A DNA stretch of 64,000 bases from Nostoc sp. KVJ3 (GTDB lineage: Bacteria; Cyanobacteriota; Cyanobacteriia; Cyanobacteriales; Nostocaceae). The stretch covers positions 186,001 through 250,000 of the forward strand of contig NZ_WWFG01000002.1 in NCBI RefSeq assembly GCF_026127265.1, given 5' to 3'. The notes below the pieces were generated by a model. It had not been told where the DNA came from. It worked only from the letters and a program-made list of their open reading frames with translations, and ran no database searches. The position numbers were made by a program, and so were the translations under genes. Below, in pieces: positions 49,678-57,188 of the stretch. Position 1 is the first letter of the stretch, and each line of letters begins with the position of its first letter.

Positions 49678-49885
49678 AAGACTTCTTTTACATAGATATC
49701 TTGCAAAATTTGATAAGCTAGATTGTCATTCATTTTTTCAAAATGATTCACTTGTAGTAAGGGCTACCTTACGGGAACCCTTTGCGAACAGCCCTACTTT
49801 TATGCAACTTAGTTCAAAATTTTCAGTCCGAGAGAGAGTTTTTCATGCGAATCTCTTCTGCAAATGATGCTCTTTATAATGTTGT

Positions 49886-50248
49886 TCAAAAAACTGCTGT
49901 TTTGCTCCGAAAGGCTTTTAGGCTTTCAGTCTGCTGTTGCACATGAGCGCTAATGCGATCGCACGCTAACTCACAAAGCTCAAAAATTATTGGATCGGCA
50001 ATCTCATAATATGCACTAGTGCCTTTGGGTTGACGAGATAAAACCCCTGCTTGAGTTAACATTTTCAGATGCTTAGATAGATTTGCTTGACCTAAGCTAG
50101 TAGCTTCAGCAATTTCCATCACATTCATTGGGCCTGATTTGAGACAATTCAAAATCTGTAGCCGACTTGCCTCAGATAAAACCTTGAAGTACTCAGCAAC
50201 TGCCACGAGAACAGATGGATCGGTCTTGAGTGGCTTAGTTTTTGGCAT
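49886..50248 (-). CDS. ArsR-family winged-helix regulator
   Basis: 120 residues. HTH core AVAEYFKVLSEASRLQILNC, then MNVMEIAEATSLGQANLSKHLKMLTQAGVL (piece: LGQANLSKHLKMLTQAGVL) and a beta-wing QPKGTSAYYEI. The metal-box cysteines of ArsR/SmtB (ELCVC) are absent; single cysteines at NCLKS, ELCEL and LACDR could respond to redox or metals, which is speculative. It is upstream of cbiG-cobJ on the same strand with 208 bp between, so coregulation is uncertain. Confidence 0.88.
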   Translation of the reverse strand: MPKTKPLKTDPSVLVAVAEYFKVLSEASRLQILNCLKSGPMNVMEIAEATSLGQANLSKHLKMLTQAGVLSRQPKGTSAYYEIADPIIFELCELACDRISAHVQQQTESLKAFRSKTAVF

Positions 50249-51093
50249 AGGCAGATTTAATTATTTAGCACAATAATTACTTAATAACTAATCAGTATTA
50301 TAATTAAATTCTTAATTAAATTTCAATAACTTTTACTACTGAGGACTTGCCATACCCCAATAGTTAACAGTGCTGAGTGCTGTTAGCGAATAGCGGGGCG
50401 TTTAGCCCGTAACTCGGCTTATAGTAAAAAAGTAATAATTGCACTCCTGAACAAACTGCGCTCTTGTGCCTAACCCCTGATATTCTACAACCTAGCAAAG
50501 AGACTTTTGCATTCCATGTATGCCCTGCTTGTGCTTCTAGCTTGTTCTATTTCGTAACCTGTTAATGCGATCGGATCGCTTACAGTGGGCGCTTGCGCTA
50601 TCGCCCGAAAGTCCCCTTTCATATTTGGGTGGCCCCGCGCCCTGGATTAGCACAGTGGATAGCCGAGGGTGTTATCAAGCTCAATCAAATTTAGTCCCCT
50701 TCGGTATCTTGTGTTTACCCCAAAAATACCCCTTTTTCGCGGACACCAGACACTAAACGCTAAAAGCCTTATGCAGCATAGATATTTAGTAGACATCACT
50801 ACAGACACTTTGTGTCTCTTGGTGTTTGGGAGACACCAATAATAAATCAGACAATAAATAGATAGTTATAAACTTGTTAACAGGTTCATCTTGGAAGATG
50901 CTCTTTGGATCTAGGATAAGTATTACCTTGTCAATGACAAATGTAACGGTTGATAAATGACATTTGTTAGATACGCCTTCTTGCTTGTAACGGATAAATT
51001 TAGGCTATCGAACACAAGGAATTATAGAAACCGCAAGAATCAATTGTTCGTGGTTCTTAATTCTTCAACTAACTCAAATCAAGGAGATTTAAT
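50249..51093. other. Gene-free spacer upstream of the pore-former locus
   Basis: 850 bases without a credible gene. The left part is AT-rich (arsR promoter). A hairpin GGTGT / ACACC within TTGGTGTTTGGGAGACACCAA lies at about 50818-50838, and AT-rich DNA at 50840-50900 and 50930-51060 probably carries the promoter of the three-gene operon. The frame at 50565 has no codon bias or start context. Confidence 0.5.
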
Positions 51094-52725
51094 ATGCCCA
51101 AGAAGGCTTATGCTATCCTTCTGGATATCATAGATGAAGACAACGGATACTTGTACTTTCCCATCAAACGTGATGGACAAGTTTACGGGGGAATGCCTCA
51201 ATTTTTTGGAGGCACTAAAAATATTGGAGAGAGTGATAGGGATACAATCTTACGAGAAATGCAAGAGGAAAGTGACCAAACCCTAACTCTTAAACCTGGT
51301 GGACTCACTAGAATATATACACAAAATGTTGGAAGTGACCAATATAATTTCTACGTCGCCACTAATTTCTCAGGTCAAAATTTTCTTGGGACTTTGAAAA
51401 ACCCAGAAATGAAATCTATCACCAGATTTCTTGTCCAGATTGGGGCAGATAACACCATCAAGGATCTGCTTCAAAGATTGAACACTATTCCTACACCAAA
51501 ATTCACCAATTCCGAGACTTATACAGCCTTTGATAAGGCGATTAAATGGAGCGAAAGAGAAAACAGCAAAAACAATGCAAAAGTGTCGACAGACCCAAAA
51601 AATTCTCTGCTACTAAATTTCAATTTCGATCTAAATCAAAACCCAATTAGTCCGAAAAATCTTCAGGAAGTATATTTGTCTGCTGCCAATAATTTTTCCT
51701 TAGCACAAATTTACTCGCAAGTCATTTTAGAGCAAGTAGAGATTGATGTTTCTTCTATTGATGAAGGACTTGCTATTAAAATTAAAGCCTTTCAAGACAG
51801 ATTGCAAACTAATGCCAACTTTTTTCTCAATAAACTTATGCCAGGACTGATCGGGCTAATTGCTGATGGAACTAACTTTAATGCCATCTTAGACAATGCG
51901 TTCAAAAATGAACTTCAAAATATCCGAAATTCTTTTAGCAATGAACAAGCGCGAACTTCTGCCGCCAATATTTTCTCAGTAGTCAGCACTCAAGCCGAGG
52001 AAATACAGGTTTATGCACAAACTTTAGCGACGAACTTTTCAGCCACCGAGAAATTAGTTATCTCCTTTAGTAACAAATATCAAGTCTCACTAGAAAAAGC
52101 AGTGACCGCATTGGGTGAAGCGGCGAAGCTCCTTTCTGCGGATATAGATATTCTGCAAACGGAAATTGCACAGAATATTAACGATATTGTTGCGGGTGCC
52201 CAAAAAACAGGAGGTGCAGTAACTCAGCTAGGCATAGGCATATTGACTACTATTCAAGGTTCCGCTAAAGATCCTGAAGGTGAAGATCCTAAAGCTCCGT
52301 CTGTCGATTTTGCCATTGAGGCCATTCAAGCAGGTAGCAGTGGAGTGGGACAGTCTTCCCAGGCGATGAAAGACCTAGAAGCCAACAACCAAAAGCTTGC
52401 TACGCTCTATCAAAAGCTTGCCAGTGATAATGCAATTTTGGCTGTTGCAAAAGCTGTTCAGGTTCAGAACGAACTGTTTATCAATGCAATCAGTGAAGCA
52501 GCGCTTAATGCTCAGGAGCTTGCTTCCAACTGGGGGATTATCACTTCCGCTTTCTCAGACTTCTCGAATTCGATCCTGAGAGTAAGCGAGCAACAGGATG
52601 CGCTCGACTTAGCGTCAACGGCACAGGGCGCTAAAACAATTTGGACTGCCTTCTTTGGAGAACTCGCATTTATCAAGGGTTCAATTATCGGTCAACCCGA
52701 TCTTCTCAATCTCGATGCAGCGTAA
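51094..52725 (+). CDS. Nudix domain fused to an alpha-helical pore-forming-toxin-like domain (component A)
   Basis: 543 residues. Residues 1-150 are a Nudix hydrolase fold with an almost perfect Nudix box at 40-62: G-x5-E-x7-REMQEES, where the usual glycine after the EE is replaced. Residues about 170-543 are all-helical with long amphipathic coiled coils (IYSQVILEQVEIDVSSIDEG, ISFSNKYQVSLEKAVTALGE, LEANNQKLATLYQKLASDNA) and an end WGIITSAFSDFSNSILRVSE, the architecture of HBL/NHE/ClyA-type proteins. The head region is only weakly hydrophobic, as in the hydrophilic A subunit of tripartite pore formers. No signal peptide. AAGGAG lies 7 bases upstream. First of three same-strand genes. Confidence 0.72.
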   Translation: MPKKAYAILLDIIDEDNGYLYFPIKRDGQVYGGMPQFFGGTKNIGESDRDTILREMQEESDQTLTLKPGGLTRIYTQNVGSDQYNFYVATNFSGQNFLGTLKNPEMKSITRFLVQIGADNTIKDLLQRLNTIPTPKFTNSETYTAFDKAIKWSERENSKNNAKVSTDPKNSLLLNFNFDLNQNPISPKNLQEVYLSAANNFSLAQIYSQVILEQVEIDVSSIDEGLAIKIKAFQDRLQTNANFFLNKLMPGLIGLIADGTNFNAILDNAFKNELQNIRNSFSNEQARTSAANIFSVVSTQAEEIQVYAQTLATNFSATEKLVISFSNKYQVSLEKAVTALGEAAKLLSADIDILQTEIAQNINDIVAGAQKTGGAVTQLGIGILTTIQGSAKDPEGEDPKAPSVDFAIEAIQAGSSGVGQSSQAMKDLEANNQKLATLYQKLASDNAILAVAKAVQVQNELFINAISEAALNAQELASNWGIITSAFSDFSNSILRVSEQQDALDLASTAQGAKTIWTAFFGELAFIKGSIIGQPDLLNLDAA

Positions 52726-52781
52726 TCAAAACACTAATCTACTTAAATCAAACAAATTTGTCTACAACAGGAGAAATCATC

Positions 52782-53891
52782 ATGCCTAACTTTACCATTC
52801 AAGCCGCACAAAAAATTGACGCAGCCTCAAAAACTCAAATATCCCAAGGGCTTTTAATTCAGACTTACTGCAACAGCGTGTTGAGTCAGCCTAATGTCAA
52901 TTTTTCCGGGTTCAAAACTCTAGGGCAGTATCAAACTGATATTAACAACGGTCTAACAACTGCACAAGGTCATGCGAATACCTATCTGAATATCATCCAG
53001 CCCGCCATCATTACCAATATCACCAACATCAATAACTACTATTCTTTACATAGTGCAGTTGCCTCCACCCTTCCGCCAGGATCGACTGTCGAGCAATGGT
53101 TAACCGCTTTGAGCATCCTGAAGAAACAATCCACACAGTATCAAACTGATGCTAATAATATCGTCAAAACATTACAAACTCTTCATAGCAACCTAACCAC
53201 CGACACCGCTAGCTTTGCAAAAACTGTTAGTGAGTTAAATGCCGCCGTAAATGGTGACGACGGTATCCTCAATTCAATTAACGGTGAATTGAATAGCATT
53301 CAGAGCAAGATTGATGGAGCGATCGCTGGTACTGTCTTAAGCAGTCTGGCAATTGTTGGTGGAATCTTTATTGCTGCGGTTGGCGGGATCGCTGATTTCG
53401 TCACCGTAGGCGCTTCAACTCCTGTACTAGCGGGTGGAATCGCCTTAGTTGTGGTCGGAGTAGGCGGTGAGGTGGCATCAGCAATAACTCTGAAAAATTT
53501 GAATGACCAAAAAGCTAACTTACTTACACAAAAATCTTCCCTCACCGCCGAAGTCAATCTCGCAACTGGTATCAGCACTGCTTATACTAGCCTCAAAAAT
53601 CAAGCGGGAGCGGCAGTTACTTCTGCCACAGAGATGGAAAATGCCTGGAACTTTTTAAGCAGCGATCTAGGAAACTTAATTAACGACCTCGATCAAGGAA
53701 TAAAGGGCACTGGGGAAGTACGACAAATTTTCTTGACTGCGGCCAATTCAACAGTCCAAAGCGTGATTACCGATACTACTATCATCAAAAATCAGATGAC
53801 TGGTGTGTCGTCCTCTGTCGCCCCCTCTAATGCAACCATTGGTGATTATATCGTCTCTTTAGCAAGACAGCACCAACTGGCAGTCGCTTAA
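52782..53891 (+). CDS. HBL/NHE-family alpha-pore-forming-toxin-like protein (component B)
   Basis: 369 residues, all-helical. A long N-terminal coiled-coil (LSILKKQSTQYQTDANNIVK, SELNAAVNGDDGILNSINGE) leads into a 58-residue hydrophobic hairpin at 179-236 (VLSSLAIVGGIFIAAVGGIA, VLAGGIALVVVGVGGEVASA), then a returning coiled coil (LKNLNDQKANLLTQKSSLTA) ending with WNFLSSDLGNLINDLDQG. This is the layout of the Bacillus haemolytic enterotoxin family (PF05791 type), and the double hydrophobic hairpin corresponds to the membrane-spanning B subunit. ATG 52782 with an AGGAGA site is chosen; the frame extends upstream into the previous gene. No signal peptide, 56 bp after gene A. Confidence 0.8.
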   Translation: MPNFTIQAAQKIDAASKTQISQGLLIQTYCNSVLSQPNVNFSGFKTLGQYQTDINNGLTTAQGHANTYLNIIQPAIITNITNINNYYSLHSAVASTLPPGSTVEQWLTALSILKKQSTQYQTDANNIVKTLQTLHSNLTTDTASFAKTVSELNAAVNGDDGILNSINGELNSIQSKIDGAIAGTVLSSLAIVGGIFIAAVGGIADFVTVGASTPVLAGGIALVVVGVGGEVASAITLKNLNDQKANLLTQKSSLTAEVNLATGISTAYTSLKNQAGAAVTSATEMENAWNFLSSDLGNLINDLDQGIKGTGEVRQIFLTAANSTVQSVITDTTIIKNQMTGVSSSVAPSNATIGDYIVSLARQHQLAVA

Positions 53892-53909
53892 TCTTGTCCA
53901 AATTATCGG

Positions 53910-53930
53910 GGCGAACGATATTAGTTCGCC
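53910..53930. promoter_or_regulatory. Hairpin between components B and C
   Basis: GGCGAAC pairs with GTTCGCC around a 7-base loop, 18 bases after the stop of component B and about 35 bases before component C. It could attenuate the operon and set a lower dose of the third gene. Confidence 0.55.
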
Positions 53931-53965
53931 TCCGTTGATTTCTAGTTTCTAATTAAGGAGTTTTT

Positions 53966-54784
53966 ATGAGTGATCCATCAACAGGTTTTCTTTCTCAAGC
54001 CATTGCTAATGCAGAGGCAGTAGAAAGACAAATTGCCTCTTTTGGGAATATTCCTGATACAGCACAAACGATTCAATCTCAATCAATTACATTGTTGAAT
54101 AATACTATTCCCAAGATTCAAGCCATTCAAGCTAAAATACAAAACTTTGCCAGCCTTGCAAGCTTGCAGCTTACTAAAGCTGAATCCGAGCTTTCCAATA
54201 ATACCTCTCTCGATACCATAAAATTTTTATTGCTTCAGGTAAATACAGAAGCCAATTCATTAAAAACTGATGTCGATGGGGCAGATAGTATTACCAGAGC
54301 TACATTTTCCGATATTGCTGAATTGTCGAAACAACTCAATGGTGTTGAATCAACTTTAAATTCGGAAATAATTTCACTAAACGTTCAATTACAGTCCGCA
54401 TCGCAAGAAGTTTCAGCAATTCAAAGTAAAGAAAAATACTATGCTTTACTAGGGATCTTGGGACTTGCTGGACTTGCAGCAGCAATCGCTTTACTTGTAG
54501 AAGCTGAAAAGAAGCTGAACAGTTTAGCAAGCAATATGCACTCTCTTTCGGGGCAAGCTTCTCAGCTTTCAATGATCAGCACTGCCGTTAAGTCCATGAA
54601 TGCGGATTTTTTAACCCTTTCTAACAAGTTATTATCCCTCAAGAACGCCGTAGATTTCTTATCTAGCGATATTAGCGAGGTAATTAATGATATTGACAAT
54701 GCAAAAGGAGAGCGAACGATGGCAAAGCTTTATATCCTTACATCTCTTCGAGAAGTGCAAACATTGAAGATTGACGCATCGTGA
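53966..54784 (+). CDS. Alpha-pore-forming-toxin-like protein (component C)
   Basis: 272 residues, all-helical. N-terminal coiled coils (QTIQSQSITLLNNTIPKIQA, LQLTKAESELSNN), one hydrophobic stretch at 158-179 (YYALLGILGLAGLAAAIALL), and a C-terminal helix pair with FLSSDISEVINDIDNAKGE, closely echoing the FLSSDLGNLINDLDQG motif of component B. A single, shorter hydrophobic head fits the single-leaflet C subunit of tripartite alpha-pore formers (NHE/HBL/Ahl type). AAGGAG precedes the ATG. No signal peptide. It is smaller than Bacillus relatives (350-400 residues), so parts of the body may be shortened. Confidence 0.7.
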   Translation: MSDPSTGFLSQAIANAEAVERQIASFGNIPDTAQTIQSQSITLLNNTIPKIQAIQAKIQNFASLASLQLTKAESELSNNTSLDTIKFLLLQVNTEANSLKTDVDGADSITRATFSDIAELSKQLNGVESTLNSEIISLNVQLQSASQEVSAIQSKEKYYALLGILGLAGLAAAIALLVEAEKKLNSLASNMHSLSGQASQLSMISTAVKSMNADFLTLSNKLLSLKNAVDFLSSDISEVINDIDNAKGERTMAKLYILTSLREVQTLKIDAS

Positions 54785-54841
54785 ACTGAAGAAGGCAGCT
54801 ATGCACAGGGCAGAAAGCAGCTATTGTTTCGACCACCTTCA

Positions 54842-55223
54842 GAGGATGAATGAACAAGTCCTCTTCTTGGTAGCAAAACATTCTAGATCCCCCTAAATCC
54901 CCCTTAAAAAGGGGGACTTTGACTCCGGTTCCCCCTTTTTTAAGGCAGGGCTGATTCATTCCCTAAAGAGCGCTAAATATCAATGGTTCTAGCGATTTAA
55001 AATTGATTATTTTGTTGCCAGCGTGCCAAGAAAATGAACAATTTTACTGTTGTTTAAGTGCTTAAAAGTTCATCTTCTCATCACCCTCACTGACAATTTT
55101 CTCGCTAACCATCTTGACAAATCCTGTTTGAAATGGAATGAATCAGCCCTGCTTTTTTAAGGGGGGTTAGGGGGGATCTAAAAGTGTCTAAAGTCACAGC
55201 GAAATACTTGTTCATTCAACCTC
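54842..55223. repeat. Miniature element, GAGGATGAATGAACAAG ends
   Basis: Ends GAGGATGAATGAACAAG and (inverted) GAGGTTGAATGAACAAG differ by one base. The body holds two CCCCTAA...CCCCCTTAAAAAGGGGG palindromes. Flanking triplets TCA and TAA are both TNA-like but not identical. Same family as 13975-14136. It fills most of the spacer 54785-55340 after the pore-former operon. Confidence 0.8.
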
Positions 55224-55340
55224 TAAGAGCGATCTGACTTTTCCCGTTAAGTCGTGAAACAACGAATATATCTTATTCGCAACCAATTAATTTTAATGAC
55301 AATGAATCACGAGAAAATAGGGCTTTAGGCTAGGGGTATG

Positions 55341-56033
55341 CTAAGTGGCATTACGAATCGGTTCAGAGTTCTCTAACCAGGATAGGCAAGAGTTGGCAAC
55401 TATTGCAGCTTGAGTGCGATCGCGCAAATTCAGCCGTGCGAGGATATTGCTAATATGGTTTCTTACCGTCCCTTCCGAGAGAAAGATTGCTTGGGCAATT
55501 TCGCGGTTACTCGCACCCTTGGCAATCATCAGCAAAATTTCTCGTTCTCTGGCGGTGAGTTCTGTCATACCTGGGGGTAGCTGCTGCTTGTCTGTTTCTG
55601 CAACTGCCACATTCGCAATCATCTTCTCGACAATTCCTGGCCCAAACTGGGTATAACCCTTGTGAATTGAACGAATTGCCTCTGCTAGTTCTTCAGTCGG
55701 TGTATCTTTCAACAAATAGCCTTTAGCGCCAAAGCGTAGCGCCTCAGCGACATACTTGGCATCATCAAAAGTTGTCAGGATAAGAATCTTTATACCGGGA
55801 AACTTTTCGCAAATTAGGCGTGTAGCTTCTACCCCATCCATTACAGGCATCCGAATATCCATCAGTACTATATCTGGTGGTAGAAACTGCGCCTGTAAGG
55901 ACTCGATGAGTTGAATTGCTCTTTGGCCGTTGTCTGCTTCGCCGACAATTTGCAAATCTGGCTTAATTGCCAACAAGGTTTTTAAACCTCGTCGAACAAT
56001 CTCCTGATCTTCTGCAATTAATATTCGGATCAT
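55341..56033 (-). CDS. NarL/FixJ-type response regulator
   Basis: 230 residues. Receiver domain: MIRILIAEDQEIVRRGL, phospho-Asp in PDIVLMDIRMPVMDGVEA, and lysine in GYLLKDTP. LuxR-type DNA-binding domain: LTAREREILLMIAKGASNRE and FLSEGTVRNHISNILARLNL. It is transcribed with the kinase upstream; the two genes overlap by ATGA, so they are a cognate pair. The frame extends to 56069, but MIRILIAED at 56033 is the proper start. Confidence 0.94.
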   Translation of the reverse strand: MIRILIAEDQEIVRRGLKTLLAIKPDLQIVGEADNGQRAIQLIESLQAQFLPPDIVLMDIRMPVMDGVEATRLICEKFPGIKILILTTFDDAKYVAEALRFGAKGYLLKDTPTEELAEAIRSIHKGYTQFGPGIVEKMIANVAVAETDKQQLPPGMTELTAREREILLMIAKGASNREIAQAIFLSEGTVRNHISNILARLNLRDRTQAAIVANSCLSWLENSEPIRNAT

Positions 56034-57094
56034 GCTGCCAACCTCGAAAATCTTGCGGTAATTCGACAACCAGCACCAGGCTCGCTAGTAATTTCTAATT
56101 GACCACCAACTTTTGTAGTGCGTTCCCGCATTCCCTGAAGTCCAAAGCCATAACCAGAGCTATCAATCGACATACCTTTGCCATTATCCTGGATAACTAA
56201 CAATAAACCCTCAGCAGTCGTTTGAATCTGAATCTGCACTCTGGTGGCTGCCGCATACTTGCAAATATTTGTCAGGCTTTCCTGGACAATTCTATATACT
56301 ACCGTATTGACCTGATTAGATAAAGGATAAGATAAGTCAATTTGGCATTCTGGCGGGATGCCAGTAGTGCGGTAAAATTCTTGAGTTAGAGTAGCGATCG
56401 CTTTTTCTAACAATTGACCTTGCAATGGGTCAGAGCGAATTTCGGATACAGACTGCCGCACTGCTTTTAAGGCATCAGAACCTAATTGTTTCGCCTCCTG
56501 CAAAAATTCATAGGCTTGCTCTGGTTCAATCCGCCACAAAGTTAGAGCCGTTTCCATTTGAATGTTGAGTGCGACTAATGCGTGACCCAAAGAATCATGG
56601 ATATCACGGGCAATGCGATGACGCTCTTCTAATGTTGCCATTGCTTCGATTCGCTGATTGAGTTGCCGTTCCTGTTGTAATGCTTTGAGCAACTGTGCTT
56701 GCAAGCGGCAAATTGTGAGTTGATTCTCAACCCGCACCAGAACTTCCTCAACTTGAAATGGCTTAGTAATATAGTCTACACCCCCAACTGTAAAAGCTTT
56801 CACCTTATCAAACACTTCATTGAGGGCGCTAATAAAAATTACTGGAATTGCTTGGGTGTTGGAGTTAGCTTTTAAGCGTTGGCACACCTCATAGCCATTC
56901 ATCCCTGGCATATTAATATCTAGCAAAATCAAGTCAGGGGGTTGGGCTTGTATCCCCATTAATGCTGTTGAGCCATTAGTAACACTGCGAACTTCATACC
57001 CCTGTTCAATCAACATCGTGGATAACAAGCGTAGGTTATCCGGCGTGTCATCAACTATGAGGATGTCTCCTTTGAGGAACTGAGTACCATCCAT
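56030..57094 (-). CDS. Receiver-histidine kinase of the HisKA_3 (NarX/DesK-like) type
   Basis: 354 residues. N-terminal receiver (GDILIVDDTPDNLRLL, LILLDINMPGMNGYEV, YITKPFQ), a coiled coil, a HisKA_3 dimerisation helix with ERHRIARDIHDSLGHALVAL supplying the phosphohistidine, and a HATPase ending GYGFGLQGMRERTTKVGGQL. It has no sensor or membrane segment, so input comes by phosphorylation of its receiver, maybe from the divergent haem-type kinase next door. Output is the overlapping NarL-type regulator. Confidence 0.93.
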   Translation of the reverse strand: MDGTQFLKGDILIVDDTPDNLRLLSTMLIEQGYEVRSVTNGSTALMGIQAQPPDLILLDINMPGMNGYEVCQRLKANSNTQAIPVIFISALNEVFDKVKAFTVGGVDYITKPFQVEEVLVRVENQLTICRLQAQLLKALQQERQLNQRIEAMATLEERHRIARDIHDSLGHALVALNIQMETALTLWRIEPEQAYEFLQEAKQLGSDALKAVRQSVSEIRSDPLQGQLLEKAIATLTQEFYRTTGIPPECQIDLSYPLSNQVNTVVYRIVQESLTNICKYAAATRVQIQIQTTAEGLLLVIQDNGKGMSIDSSGYGFGLQGMRERTTKVGGQLEITSEPGAGCRITARFSRLAA

Positions 57095-57188
57095 GAGGCA
57101 TTTACAAAAAGAAAACGTAGCTGAAATTAAATTATATGCTGTTGATCAAATATATACGGGCTGTAGATTTAAATCATCGCCATTAAAA

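Noticed and set aside
49678..49885. Cobalamin riboswitch upstream of cbiG-cobJ
   Set aside because: I looked for the conserved B12-box-like core and saw none; the region looks like plain spacer.
50565..50756. 63-residue frame upstream of the pore-former operon
   Set aside because: No ribosome site, no recognisable motif and atypical composition; kept as spacer.
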